Assembly: GCA_945910005.1 (NCBI GenBank)
Contig: OX246748.1
Coordinates: forward strand, 10,756,049 to 10,820,048
DNA: 64,000 bases
Origin: Isoperla grammatica
Lineage: Eukaryota; Arthropoda; Insecta; Plecoptera; Perlodidae
Reading direction: 5' to 3'
Shown: piece by piece, positions 12,232 to 35,000 of the stretch
How positions within the stretch are numbered: the stretch's first letter is position 1
How the letters are laid out: every line of letters starts with the position of its first letter
The notes under the pieces: generated by a model
Told to the model about the DNA's origin: nothing
Seen by the model: only the letters and a program-made list of their open reading frames with translations
Database searches by the model: none
Translations under genes and position numbers: made by a program

Positions 12232-15200
12232 CTACGCTTTGGGCCTGATTTCTGCGTAGCCTTCAGAGCATCCAACAACAACGTCGTCCAGGGAGCACTG
12301 CATGATGACCTTGAACTCGCCGTACTCCAGCATGGGGGTGGGCAAGGTCACCATAGGGTCCCAATCAACCCACGTGTAGTTGCCCTGGACACAATCACAT
12401 TGTCTTGTTAGTTTTGTTTATTTGGTGTTTAACGACGTACTCGACAACTAGGTCCTACCACTGGGGTCGTATGACGGCGGGGGTGATTGGAGGAATCGTG
12501 CAAGTAAGAGGACTATTATTCAAAGAGGAAGGGGAAAGGTGTGAGAGGACATAACCACCACCACTACTACCAGCACCACTACTACCAGCACCACCACCTT
12601 GACCCTCCCAATCACCTTGTATATTTATACTACAATGATCTAGTTCTTACAGGGGGCACCCAACAGGCATCATCTCCGTCTACTCCCATCGTCTTAAGCG
12701 CGTCCTTGTACATCCCTGGTACGGTGGCAGCTATAGCCTCGCACATGTTGTTGCGGTAGGTGTACATCAACAGATAGTCGTTGTTCTTCCTCTGATAGAA
12801 CTTGTTCTCGATCTGGAAACAGAAGCAGTGGTACATTAACAGGTAGTCGTTGTTCTTCCTCTGATAGAACTTGTTCTCGATCTGGAAACAGAAGCAGTGG
12901 TACATTAACAGATAGTCGTTGTTCTTCCTCTGATAGAACTTGTTCTCGATCTGGAAACAGAAGCAGTGGTACATTAACAGATAGTCGTTGTTCTTCCTCT
13001 GATAGAACTTGTTCTCGATCTGGAAACAGAAGCAGTGGTACATTAACAGGTAGTCGTTGTTCTTCCTCTGATAGAACTTGTTCTCGATCTGGAAACAAGC
13101 AGTGGCTTTTGTATAATTAAAACTTGAATAATTCGATTAGAGGCTTCTAAAGAAGGTTCCCTTGGTTGCTCCAAGGAGGGTGCTAAGTGACCTCAGCGAC
13201 CTCAGCGACCATCTGTTTATCCCAGAGGTCCCTCTATTCGTCTTCCCCGGACTGCAAAGAAGAGGCGGATGCTGGGATCGCCACTGGGCCTGGATGGTTC
13301 AGCCCTAGACTGAGACGACCTAGCCCTAGACCTAGCCCTAGACCTAGCCCTCGCTTCTATTGAGCACTCATTCAGATTTCTTCTCGCAACCTCACCTCAC
13401 ACTTGCCATCTGACTATCTGACATCTACTTTAGCTTTGACTCCCGGTCATCCTCACACACAGGTTTGCTATAACCACCCTACCCCAGTCCTCGGGCTTAC
13501 GCGCTTTGAAGTCTGTATTCCTTCATCTGCTCTAAAGGGCCAAGCCCGGGAGTGCGTTCCAGCAAAGTTCAAAACTGAACTATTGTATTTTAGTAAGTAA
13601 AGGAGGTTACAAATATGAATCACTGTAATTGTAATGCTTATACACAATTCAAAAACGAAAAACGCTTTTATGTTTAATTTTGTTTTATGGGGGAATGGGA
13701 GGAGGAACGTTTGTCACGTGGCTGTGATAACACTTAATTGTAATGCTTTCAATTTTCATTTAAAATGTAGCAGAAACTATTTTGTTATTTTGGTACATTT
13801 AAAAAATATATTTTGTTTGTTTATAAAACAACAAATTAGAAAGAAAGTCTGATTCCTTGAATTTATTTCAATACTGCATACTTAAATTTGCAGAAGTAAT
13901 AAAGAGAATCTGATTGGCATATCACGTACAATGCTGTTAATATACGCATGGCATAATCAGAGTCAATAAAGAAGTTTCTCCTTACAGGGGAAGAACTTCT
14001 CTACCGACAAGGGTATAATCAATCACGAAGAACCGTTACTTAAGTAGCTCCATAGCAACCTTGGGGATGTTGACGTCATATGTGAGTGAGTCATTGTCCA
14101 CCCGCTGATTCGCTGCTTCTCACTTCTCTATGACGTCACCATCCACAAGGTTGCTGTGGAACCACTTTATCGTACTTACATCCAGTTTGTAATATTCTTC
14201 TTTAGTCCATGGAAAAAGGACACTTCCCTTATACAGTTGCTTCTTTTTACCGCTACTCTCGTCCTTGACGAAGTACGTCTGCATATCGAAGTTGAGCTTG
14301 CCTTCTTCTGGTGGGATACAGTTTTTGATAAATGTCATGATAACATCGTAGGGTCCCTGAAAATATATGTGTCGATATATTGTATCGATAAATCGTTATT
14401 GATGGTCTCATGACTTACGCTGCTGTTTTCTAGTAGTAAACGTGACCATTTGATTTTATTTGAGATTAACGACGTACTCAACAACTAGGTCATATGAAGG
14501 GGGAGGAGGGGGGGGGGGGTGTTGGCGGAAATAGACAAGTAGGACGTAAAGGCGTTGAGTGAGTAATGTAGGATAGAGGCACAACGCAATCAGCAGTTTG
14601 TTGGTTGACCCGTCTCGGCCCGGCGTAGAATAGGCTCAGAGTGACTCTGCTAGTCGTAAGAGGCTACGAAAAGAGATCTTGTCCCTTCCCTCCCACTGTC
14701 CCACCGAATATTTCTCCTCCCACTTGGCCCTGCCCTCCCTTGCTGGACTCCCGTATGACGACCCACGCGACGTACAATGGATCTGATTCGGATATGGCTT
14801 TATTCTTCATCATCATCATCTTTCTCATCGTTATTACCACCCGCTCATTGTCTCGATTAGCCATTGTTGCACAAATATGAGACGTTAAGCCCCATTAATC
14901 AATCATCTTCTACCACCTTTACTGCCCAAAATACTTAGTCGGATAGTAGAAGTTAGCCAAGCGACGCGATGACGGAGCCTGATTGGTCGGCTACTTCACC
15001 GAAGATATACGAAGACAGACGAAAACTCCGTCATCGCGTCGCTTGGCGAACTTCTACTACTCGACTAAAGTATGTTGGGCAGCATAAGGCGGTAGACATA
15101 CTGCCCATTGCGTTGCAACTCTACCCTATATTCCTCACTCAACGATGTATAATTGTAGTCGTTGACGGGGGGGGGGGGGGGGGGATGGAAGGGGGAGGTA

Positions 15201-15662
15201 TATATTATCCAGTAGATGTCTTGGAGGTGAACTATGTATTTTTTGTTAACTTTATACAGTGATTTACACTGAAAAATAGAGACGTGTATACGTATTACCT
15301 GCAGGAAATCGGAGTCCCAAACAGAAACCGACGGCAGACAGGAACGCAAAAGTTGTAAATATCAACAAAATGGAAGCTTTTTCAAAACTGATATTGAAAT
15401 GTTATGCTAACGTATAAGCGAGGATAATGTTTGTTAACCGATCTGTTTCAAATAGATGGCAGAAATCAGAGAAGTAGAACATTTAGTTGGACTCGGCTAT
15501 ATCGTAACTATGGGCCAACTTTACTGTAAGTTTAAAGTGATGTATTCGCTAGAGGAAGATATTTTAAAACTGACTCACCATTTTCTTTACAAACTGCTGG
15601 TGTGATGCACAGAACATAAGACCCATTAATAAGAGCTTCAAAAAACACGGCGCCATCTTCAT
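12232..15662 (-). CDS. Gene B1: ML/DUF1091-like secreted protein, 191 aa with the innermost acceptor
   Basis: Coding exons (minus): 15662-15579 (84 bp), 14356-14180 (177 bp), 12812-12651 (162 bp), 12384-12232 (153 bp with TAG); all GT-AG, all phase 0. Exon 1 encodes a signal peptide (MKMAPCFLKLLLMGLMFCAS). Exon 2 starts GPYDV with Cys in IKNCIPP. Exon 3 has YLLMYTYRNNMCEA and DDACWVPP. Exon 4 starts GNYTWVDW, then LPTPMLEYGEF and VVGCSE. The Cys / CxPxGNY / EYG / GC layout suggests an extracellular ML-type lipid-binding fold. A 10-nt 5' UTR follows an acceptor at 15673, joining a non-coding exon near 16.7 kb. Exon 3 has four further in-frame upstream acceptors (see 12770-13103). Confidence 0.85.
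12770..13103 (-). repeat. B1 exon-3 acceptor array: five 69-bp copies of the splice acceptor plus exon start
   Basis: On the minus strand each unit has CTGTTTCCAG followed by ATCGAGAACAAGTTC and ends before the next acceptor. Acceptor AGs lie just above 12812, 12881, 12950, 13019 and 13088, exactly 69 bp apart. The frame stays open through all five, adding 23 residues per unit (HCFCFQIENKFYQRKNNDY followed by LLMY). Units differ by only one or two bases. Any of the five acceptors would keep the reading frame. Confidence 0.95.
14690..14900 (+). mobile_element. SINE-like repeat with CATCGTCTCGATTAGCC-type tail
   Basis: The 3' part (14845-14895: TTGTCTCGATTAGCCATTG then AATATGAGACGTTAAGCC) is shared with 34965-35020, 44535-44585, 54495-54540 and 63950-63965. 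A (CAT)n-like stretch precedes it. It lies in B1 intron 1, between the signal-peptide exon and exon 2. The upstream part is diverged. Confidence 0.55.
14934..15069. mobile_element. MITE with long terminal inverted repeats
   Basis: AGTAGAAGTTAGCCAAGCGA at the left is mirrored by TCGCTTGGCGAACTTCTACT at the right. Arms are about 45-50 bp with a short central spacer, and there is no ORF. It sits in B1 intron 1 and again in B2 at 35069-35204. Confidence 0.8.
15107..15212. other. B1-specific segment with G17-18 run
   Basis: About 105 bp with a long G run followed by GGAAGGGGGAGG. It is absent from B2, which joins directly at GCCCAGTAGATGTC near 35240. Either an insertion in B1 or a deletion in B2. 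The G run could form a quadruplex. Confidence 0.6.
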
Positions 15663-16156
15663 TATGTGGTGGCTGCACACAGTTCAAGATAATAAGATAG
15701 CTGTGAAGGTGACAAGACTACTGGGAATATATATACCCACAATTTACCTTGAACATGGAAAAGGAGGTACACATGAATTCCATCCCGCGCCGTTATCAAT
15801 ATCCTTCAGGATATCCTGCATTCCCACAATGTACGATGTTTCGATAAATATAGGTTATATTATTGAACATTATTCTCCAATACGCAAAAGAATATAGTAG
15901 AACCTATTAGTTCCAGATAATGACGATGAAAAGCACTTCATGGAAACTTGTTATCGTTTACCCTATTAGCCTCTTTGTATGGACTCGATGACATGAGCTT
16001 CATCCACCCTTATTGTTCTCTTGTATACAACAGTCGCTGAGAGAAGACCAAAGGCTTTGAGATAATAAAACTGTAGTTGCTCTATTATGACTGCTGCACG
16101 ACAGTAAAAACACGGAAGTTGTGTTCAACTTTTGAAGGAACTAAAACGGATATGGT

Positions 16157-16203
16157 GGGGGGGGGGGGGGGGGGGGGGCGGGGGGGGGGGGGTAGGGGGA
16201 GGG
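16157..16203. repeat. G-rich low-complexity tract
   Basis: About 45 bases of almost pure G with single C, T or A breaks. The distal copy has only GGTGGGGGGTGGGG (36174-36187). Its exact length may be a sequencing artefact. Confidence 0.8.
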
Positions 16204-16274
16204 GTTATCAATGTGCTTCGTTTAAAATACGATCTAAAGGTGGTTCTTACCTAATAAACACCCAGCCAATCACT

Positions 16275-16621
<347 letters not shown>

Positions 16622-16697
16622 ACCTCAAATAGGAGACGATGTTATTGTGTAGATCATAAATGTCACTCATCCCTATTATTCAAGAAAGCACGCTCAC

Positions 16698-16736
16698 CTT
16701 CTCGGCTGGTAAAATACCAAGGAGGTTTTATATAGT
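16698..16736 (-). promoter_or_regulatory. Putative B1 promoter and short 5' non-coding exon
   Basis: On the minus strand CTATATAAAA (16736-16727) is followed about 30 bp later by CCGAGAAG and a donor GTGAGC at 16697. The donor and the last exon bases match B2 (donor at 36334), but sequence upstream of about 16706 does not. If used, the exon would be very short. Transcription start not proven. Confidence 0.4.
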
Positions 16737-16759
16737 GTAATATCTGGAGGCGCGGTAGT

Positions 16760-17000
16760 TAGGGTGGGGGTGAAGCCGGTCAGTGCATCGCCTTCCCCTC
16801 CCAAGCCGGGAACGAGAGGTCGGGCAAGGACGGTCGGTAATGCACGCATTCTTATGGCGATCAACCTCCCACGAAGGGGAGGAATTGGACTGCCTTTCGT
16901 CTGGCTTCTCCTTCGCGACCTGTGGTTAGACCTAGGGTGGTTTTACGAGAAGCATACGCTTCCGCCGGCATAGCTCTCGGGATCACCACCGCCAAACGTG
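16760..17000 (-). mobile_element. SINE-like repeat, inverted copy
   Basis: The reverse complement carries GATCCCGAGAGCTATGCCGG, GCGGAAGCGTATGCTTCTC and a diverged CCCTAGG segment. It lies just upstream of gene B1, between B1 and A2, where the two B genes differ, and may have replaced the older B upstream region. Confidence 0.65.
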
Positions 17001-17573
17001 TGTTTATATATTTTATATAGTATTTGATTAAACAACTTTTAAGTTCCACTTTGTCACATTTGCATAAATATTTCGAAAAATTAAATCGCTCAAAAATGAG
17101 TGTTAATTAAAAATATATACAACTATAATAGAGAAATAAATTCCAATTGTGTATAGATAACCAGTCACCTTGTATCAACCAGGTATATTATCCTGTTGTT
17201 ACATATTCACATCCGCAACAGGAAATTAGCGAGACATCCTGTTGACAGAGCGAAGCTATCCATTCATATTTAGTTCCACATCACCGACCACATTATATTC
17301 TCAATAAAATCACGAGTTTAAACAAATTTAACAGGATAGCATCCTCTAGAAATGCATAGAAATTATTTAAACAGTAAGAGATGATAGTTGTAATAACGAC
17401 CGCCGCACATTCCTGCGCTGATGGCTCGATGTTACATTGTGTCAACATCACCCCCATGCCTCATCACTTCCTAGGTGTACTTCCTGGTTCTAGGACTACA
17501 TAAGACGAGCAGTAACGCTCGGCCTCATTAAGGGTAGGTTAGCCGACCTAAGACTTACATTGTGAGCCAAGAG

Positions 17574-27685
<10,112 letters not shown>

Positions 27686-30600
27686 AAGATGATGCACCAA
27701 TCAGCAGTAGGACCTCGTCAGGCATTGCTAAGGGTAGTTACATACATTATTAAAATCGAGAAATATTTCCGTTTTGTTTTAGTAAAATCTTAAGAACGCT
27801 ATACCCAACATTGGAAAAGTTTGACATCTAAATACCGTATGGAAAAATGACTCATTTTATCAGGAAACCAGTTTTCAGGAAACTTAAAACTATGAGGGTG
27901 GCGACCATCTTAGAGATATGTTTGAGCATGTTTGTTGCCATGGTGAAACATTTGAAGTCAAATTGTAGTTGAAATAAAAAAAACGCATTTCATTAAGATA
28001 GGCGTGTTTTTTAGCACTTAATTCCTAAATTAAACAATAATTAAAATTGATAAAATAAACAGTAATAACGTTTACTCTAATTAGAATGTTTATTTGTTAT
28101 TTTATATTTTATATTACTAGTACTCATTAACTTACCCCAAATTTGTGCGAAAATAAATTTAAAAATATTGTTTTGTCTAGTCGAAAATGTAAATTATTAT
28201 GCCAAATTGCCAAATACTTGCTGATTTTGTGAAAATTCTCGGAAACCATTTATGTTGGCATTATTGTAGCCACTATTAGCCTTAAGACATAATAAAAATG
28301 ATCAGATATACATAAAACCTATTAGAAGTTCAACAAATTAACTGAAAACCCAGTTGATTCACAGATAGCGTCAATTGTCGCCAATATTTAATACAAAATA
28401 ACAATACCCCTCGCTACTAATTGTTGCTAGCTGTGAAAGCCTGGCGCCACTAAAAGGTCTCTCTCTTTCATTCTTGTGTTGCAGGACTATTTCGACCTCC
28501 TATTCACTGGTGGCCTCTGAACAAGTTAGCTTTAGCAGAGCTGTTTGCTGTAACATCCCCTGTTGGTCAATTCAATGCAGAAACTACGCTCGACAGGTGG
28601 CTAGGAAAGGAATCATAATTTCTAACGGGAGTTAATATTTATAACAAAGGTTCAATGCAAAGCCTACTCATGTGTACAGTTACAATGTTAACGGGGTCTC
28701 ATGCTGAATTATTACTTACATCACAATTATGCAATCAATATCTAAAAGGCACTATAGCGTTGACTAGAATCACCAACATTTCCCTGATTATGACAGTTAT
28801 TAGTAGTAGTTTACAAACGATCATATCAATCTGATAAATGTGTCCTTTTATTCACTTTTATGTCAGTATTACTATTTTTCAATATGTGATGTGATAAAAA
28901 TGTATCCAAATAAAGGAATTCTTGTCTTTTCCTGCCAATTTTTCTTTTCCTGACGCCACCGCAGAAGAAATGTCCAACATTATTGGTCAAGACGAGCTGA
29001 AAAGATCTTTACAATCTTCATGTTTTGAATAGAATAGAAAATACTGACTGACTGACTGACTCATCAACGCCCAGCACAAACAGTTTAACATAGCAAGGTG
29101 AAATTTGAAAGGGACGTTGTTCTTATGACAAAACCACCCACTAAGGAAGGAGTTTTGAAAATTCCGTCCTTAAGGGGATGAGGTTTATTTTTTTAGATTA
29201 CCTTTATCTCAAATTTTTTTACATACGTGAAAATTAGAACTTATAGATTCTCCTTTTGAAAATAAACAAGGAGTTTACCATTCTTCAAAAATCCAGTTAA
29301 TGGTGGTGAAAAAGCGGGACTGAGTTTTATTTTGAGGATACCTATAACTCAAAAACCGAAGAAGTTCACACTTCATATTTGGTCTATTTCACTATTTTCT
29401 AAAGTCAAGTTAAGGGGGGTGAAATAGTAGGATGAATTTATTTTCTTAAAAACCGAAGATGTTATTTAAACTCTCCTTCAAAAAGTAAATACATAATAAT
29501 ATTATGTTCATGCCAATTATCTGGTAAAATCCGCTAATAGCCCAAAAAGGTAAGTTTTTACCCGGACAAAATTCCAAATAAGCTTAAAATTTGCAGATGG
29601 GCTCAATTGGTCATACTGAACAATAATGTGAAAGTTCTCTAAGATCTACCTACTCAATCGAACGTCGACACCGGGGGGCTATGCCTGAAAGTTGACACGC
29701 GTGATAAATACTCATACTTTAAGTGATATCTATACAATGTGTCACACTGACCCTAGCCCAATTATCTGGTAGACATTAATATTAAATAAAACCTAGCTCA
29801 GTTGATCGGTAGTACTTACTACTTGCTGGTGTGCGGCTCCAAATGGAACGAAAACTGTGACTAATCGAAGAGAGCTCTCTTCTGACGTCCAGTTTTCGTT
29901 CGGGTCACCGGAGAACGGACCTCTCTTCAACACTTTAAAATGACAACTGAGTTTTTAATATTTGTTTTTCCTAAAAACCTTTATATCAACTATATCAACT
30001 CCCAGCTCACAGGCTGACCCTGCACACCCGAGGCTACCGAACAACCATTTGTTAATATTTCATCCACCTAGCAACTCAAACCAACAATTCCACTAGAACA
30101 AAACTTGACCTCTAATGTCTCCATAAATATAACACTGCCCTCTCAAGTTCCATTTACATAAGCTTCCTGAATAATCATGACACTGTTTCTACCGATGTCA
30201 CACATGATTATCACCTTGCTATTGGCTGATTGCTGGAGCGGACCGCGTGGAAACCACTGAGCCCCCCCCCCCCCCCCCTGTAGCATGATTATCTCACTGA
30301 TAGTGGATATGAGAGGAAAGGATATTCTAAGTGTATTCCATAAGCACAGATAACTATAATTACTGTGCCATGTCTTATTTTATTGTAACTAAACTTTAAT
30401 GCACATATTTGGAATTATTGTTTATACTAGGCCTATACAAATGATTTGAGCCCTAGAAACATCCTAGACCTAATATGGAGCACTTGATCTGCATCCTGCG
30501 GCAAACTTGGTTACCAGCTATAAATGCTGGTTACGTTTTAACAACCTAATCGATACATTCGTTTGTATCTACATTTAAAACTCTTTTTATTAATAAACGT

Positions 30601-31518
30601 ATTTTTAAAGAAGTTTTGTGACGACATGTGTTGCGTAAACCTTTATTGAAATATAACACAATGCACTTGGTACATAATATATAAGAATAATCCTTAGTAT
30701 TAATAATGGTGATTGGTGATTATGTAAAGTAGATAATTCTTAACACTGTGCTAACTAAGGTTATGTGTTGATGCTGTTTCTTCAACAGAATATATAGATT
30801 ATTAGTGAAAGGTAAAGAGATATATGAACAATGTTGTCATAGTATAATTGAACGTAACCAGTAGCTAAATCCTATAGCAGGACCGCTGAACAACTTCCGC
30901 ACAGCGGTTAAATATTCAACATACGTTGATTACCATTCTTTGAAACTACCTTAAGTTGTACTTAAGTGTAGAAGAACTTAATTACAGTAAGAAAATTTGT
31001 TGAGTTTCCCTACTGGATACATTCTTTATACTGTGGCGTTGTGTATTGTGTCTTGGTGTTGTGTGTAGTTGTGTAATATCTAAAGTAAATAAATAGTTTA
31101 GTTTTCATTAAGTTATACATTTTTTCATTTTGTCTTTCACACTCTTTTATTTCGAAATATTTTATGACGTCACAATATTGTAAAAAAATTCGTTCTATTC
31201 GTTTATTAATTATTAATTATTAACAATTGATAATTGTAATTAATTAATTAATAATTAATACATTAATTGTAATTTTGAAAAGAAATTACTTATCAATTGT
31301 TTAATTGATTTCCAACATAACAAGCGTTAGGAATAAAATATTTAAAACGTTTTTGATCCTGTGGTTAGTTCTTATTATAGTAACCAGTTTTTAAATATTT
31401 TGTATCGTTATCAAGATATTACTAAAATACATTAATTTTAAGAAGACTCAATAAAAACCAAACTATGAACATTGAACAAGTTACCAAGTTAGTTATTAGT
31501 TAACATGTTACCTATTGT
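27686..31518. other. A2-B2 convergent intergenic region
   Basis: Collinear with 8377-11716. No gene seen. It holds AAATAAA about 290 bp past the A2 stop, an (ACTG)n tract near 29045, a C run at 30263-30278 and AT-rich palindromic DNA near 31205-31270. Confidence 0.6.
29713..30201. mobile_element. Insertion of about 490 bp specific to the distal copy
   Basis: The proximal copy reads from GTGATAAATACT through 8 bp of different sequence to ACATGATTATCACC (10403-10435). The insert includes TAGCTCAGTTGATCGGTAG (near 29791), similar to a tRNA A box, but I see no clear B box and no coding capacity. Possibly a degenerate tRNA-derived SINE. The identity is open. Confidence 0.5.
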
Positions 31519-32012
31519 TAGAGATGCACAAAAATGGAGATAACGAAATTTGCAATTTTTTTTTAATCTGCAGTAATCCCTCCACATTCAGTTTGCACAC
31601 GAACAACACCGAATCACCAACCAATAAATGGGACCAATTTCAGTTAGCTAACTTTCACGATATTATAGTTAAACCGCTAACTATAGCGGCGAAATTAGTA
31701 ATTGCCTTAAAACGCAAATTAGTTTAAGAAATTAAATACTAGAACTAGAATTTGAGCTCAAAATTAAATCTGATTGTCTTATATGCTAGCTTTTCTTTTA
31801 AATCAATCACACTTGTCTTCCTAGAAATTGTGAAATTGACTATTGAGTGTCGAAACTTCATGCAAAATGACAAAATTAACGTATTCCTGCCATCATACGA
31901 CAATTTTTTTTTTTACTCTTACAGGCTAAAGTTTGTGTTTTTTGAATCGACCAAATTTCGTTTTTGTTTAGGCCGCGAATTACGTTTTAAAAAACATGTT
32001 TGCACATCTCTA
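31519..32012. mobile_element. hAT-like non-autonomous element, distal copy
   Basis: Ends TAGAGATG and CATCTCTA, flanked by CCTATTGT at 31511-31518 and 32013-32020. 494 bp, longer than the proximal 454 bp through small indels. It sits just past the B2 stop codon. Confidence 0.83.
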
Positions 32013-32070
32013 CCTATTGTATATCCCTTTTCAAAAAATTAATATTGCAGATGTGTAAAATGAACAGCGT

Positions 32071-35000
32071 CTACGCTTTGGGCCTGATTTCTGCGTAGCC
32101 TTCAGAGCATCCAACAACAACGTCGTCCAGGGAGCACTGCATGATGACCTTGAACTCGCCGTACTCCAGCATGGGGGTGGGCAAGGTCACCATAGGGTCC
32201 CAATCAACCCACGTGTAGTTGCCCTGGGCACAATCACATTGTCTTGTTAGTTTTGTTTATTTGGTGTTTAACGACGTACCGGTACTCGACAACTAGGTCC
32301 TATCACTGGGGTCGTATGACGGCGGGGGTGATTGGAGGAATCGTGCAAGTAAGAGGGCTAATATTCGAAGAGGAAAAGGAAAGGTGTGAGAGGACATAAC
32401 CACCACCACTACTACCAGCACCACCACCTTGACCCTCCCAATCACCGTGTATATTTATACTACAATGATCTAGTTCTTACAGGGGGCACCCAACAGGCAT
32501 CATCTCCGTCTACTCCCATCGTCTTAAGCGCGTCCTTGTACATCCCTGGTACGGTGGCAGCTATAGCCTCGCACATGTTGTTGCGGTAGGTGTACATCAA
32601 CAGATAGTCGTTGTTCTTCCTCTGATAGAACTTGTTCTCGATCTGGAAACAGAAGCAGTGGTACATTAACAGGTAGTCGTTGTTCTTCCTCTGATAGAAC
32701 TTGTTCTCGATCTGGAAACAGAAGCAGTGGTACATTAACAGATAGTCGTTGTTCTTCCTCTGATAGAACTTGTTCTCGATCTGGAAACAGAAGCAGTGGT
32801 ACATTAACAGATAGTCGTTGTTCTTCCTCTGATAGAACTTGTTCTCGATCTGGAAACAGAAGCAGTGGTGCATTAACAGGTTGTTGTTGTTCTTCCTCTG
32901 ATAGAACTTGTTCTCGATCTGGAAACAAGCAGTGGCTTTTGTATAATTAAAACTTGAATGATTCAATTAGAGGCTTCTAAAGAAGGTTCCCTTGGTTGCT
33001 CCAAGGAGGGTGCTAAGTGACATCAGCGACCTCAGCGACTTCAGCGACCTCAGGGACCTCAGCGACCATCTGTTAATCCTAGAGGTCGCTCTATTCGTCT
33101 TCCCCGGACTGCAAAGAAGAGGCGGGTGCTGTGATAGTCTCTGGGCCTGGATGGTTCAGCCCTAGGCTGAGACGACCTAGACCTAGACCTAGCCCTAGAC
33201 CTAGCCCTCGCTTTTACTGAGTACTCATTCAGATTTCTTCTCGCGACCTCACCTCATACTTGCCATCTGACATCCACTATAGCAGGTTCTACCCCCGAAC
33301 ACACAGGTTTACTATTATCACCCCAGTTCTCGGGCTTACGCGCTTTGAAGTCTGTATTCCTTCATCTGCTCTAAAGGGCCAAGCCCGGGAGTGCGTTCCA
33401 GCAAAGTTCAAAACTGAACTATTGTATTTTAGTAAGTAAAGGAGGTTACAAATATGAATCACTGTAATTGTAATGCTTACACACAATTCAAAAACGAAAA
33501 ACGCTTTTATGGTTAATTTTGTTAGGGGGGAATGGGAGGAGGAAGGTTTGTCACATGGCTGTGATAACACTTAATTTCAACGCCTTAAATGTTCATTTAA
33601 ATTGTAGCAGTACCTATTTAGTTATTTTGGTACACGTAAAAAATATTTTTTGTTTGTTTATAAAACAACAAATTAGAAAGAAAGTCTAATTTCCCTGAAT
33701 TTATTTCGATACTGCACACTTAAATTTGCAGAAGTAATAAAGAGAATGTGATTTGTCATATCTAATATGTACAATGTTGTTAATATATGCATTGCATAAT
33801 CAGAGTCAATAAAGAAGTTTCTCCTTACAGGGGAAGAACTTCTCTACCGACTAGGGTATAATCAATCACGAAGAACCGTTACTTAAGTAGCTCCATAGCA
33901 ACCTTGGGGATGTTGACGTCATATGTGAGTGAGTCATTGTCCACCCGCTGATTCGCTGCTTCTCACTCATCTATGACGTCAGCATCCCTACAAGGTTACT
34001 GTTGACCTTGGGGATATTGACGTCATATGTGAGTGAGTCATTGTCCACCCGCTGATTCGCTGCTTCTCACTCATCTATGACGTCAGCATCCACAAGGTTG
34101 CTGTTGACCTTGGGGATATTGACGTCATATGTGAGTGAGTCATTGTCCACCCGCTGTTTCGCTGCTTCTCACTCATCTATGACGTCAGCATCCACAAGGT
34201 TGCTGTTGACCTTGGGGATATTGACGTCATATGTGAGTGAGTCATTGTCCACCCGCTGTTTCGCTGCTTCTCACTCATCTATGACGTCAGCATCCCTACA
34301 AGGTTGCTGTGGAACCACTTTATCGTACTTACAGCCAGTTTGTAATATTCTTCTTTAGTCCATGGAAAAACGACACTTCCCTTATACAGTTGCTTCTTTT
34401 TACCGCTACTCTCGTCCTTGACGAAGTACGTCTGCATATCGAAGTTCAGCTTGCCTTCTTCTGGTGGGATACAGTTTGTGATAAATGTCATGATAACATC
34501 GTAGGGTCCCTGAAAATATATGTGTCGATATATTGTATCGATAAATCGTTATTGATGGTCTCATGACTTACGCTGCTGTTTTCTAGTAGTAAACGTGACC
34601 ATTTGATTTTATTTGAGATTAACGACGTACTCGACAACTAGGTCATATGACGTAGGGGGGGAGGAGGCTAGACAAGTAGGACGTAAAGGCGTTGAGTGCG
34701 TAATGTAGGATAGAGGCACAACGCAATCAGCAGTTTGTTGGTTGACCCGTCTCGGCCCGGCGTAGAATAGGCTCAGAGTGACTGCTAGTCGTAAGAGGCG
34801 ACGAAAAGAGATCTTGACCCTTCCCTCCCACTGTCCCACTGAATATTTCTCCTCCCACTTGGCCCTGCCCTCCCTTGCTGGACTCCCGTATGACGACCCA
34901 CGCGACGTACAATGGATCTGATTCGGATATGGCTTTATTCTTCATCATCATCATCTTTCTCATCTTTATTATCACCCGCTTATCGTCTCGATTAGCCATT

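Noticed and set aside
12541..12759. His-rich ORF (HHHYYQHHYYQHHH)
   Set aside because: Lies in B1 intron 3 and runs antisense into B1 exon 3; the His run comes from a CCACCAC/TACTACC repeat.
15065..15349. An extra B1 exon encoding QCKSLYKVNKKYIVHLQDIYW
   Set aside because: Good acceptors (CTGCAG, TTTTCAG) exist, but B2 has lost the downstream frame and genes D1/D2 join the signal exon directly to GPY, so an extra exon is not needed.
34077..34358. 93-aa repetitive ORF over the CRE array
   Set aside because: A by-product of the 102-bp repeats (a multiple of three); no codon signal, and it crosses the antisense B2 exon-2 donor.
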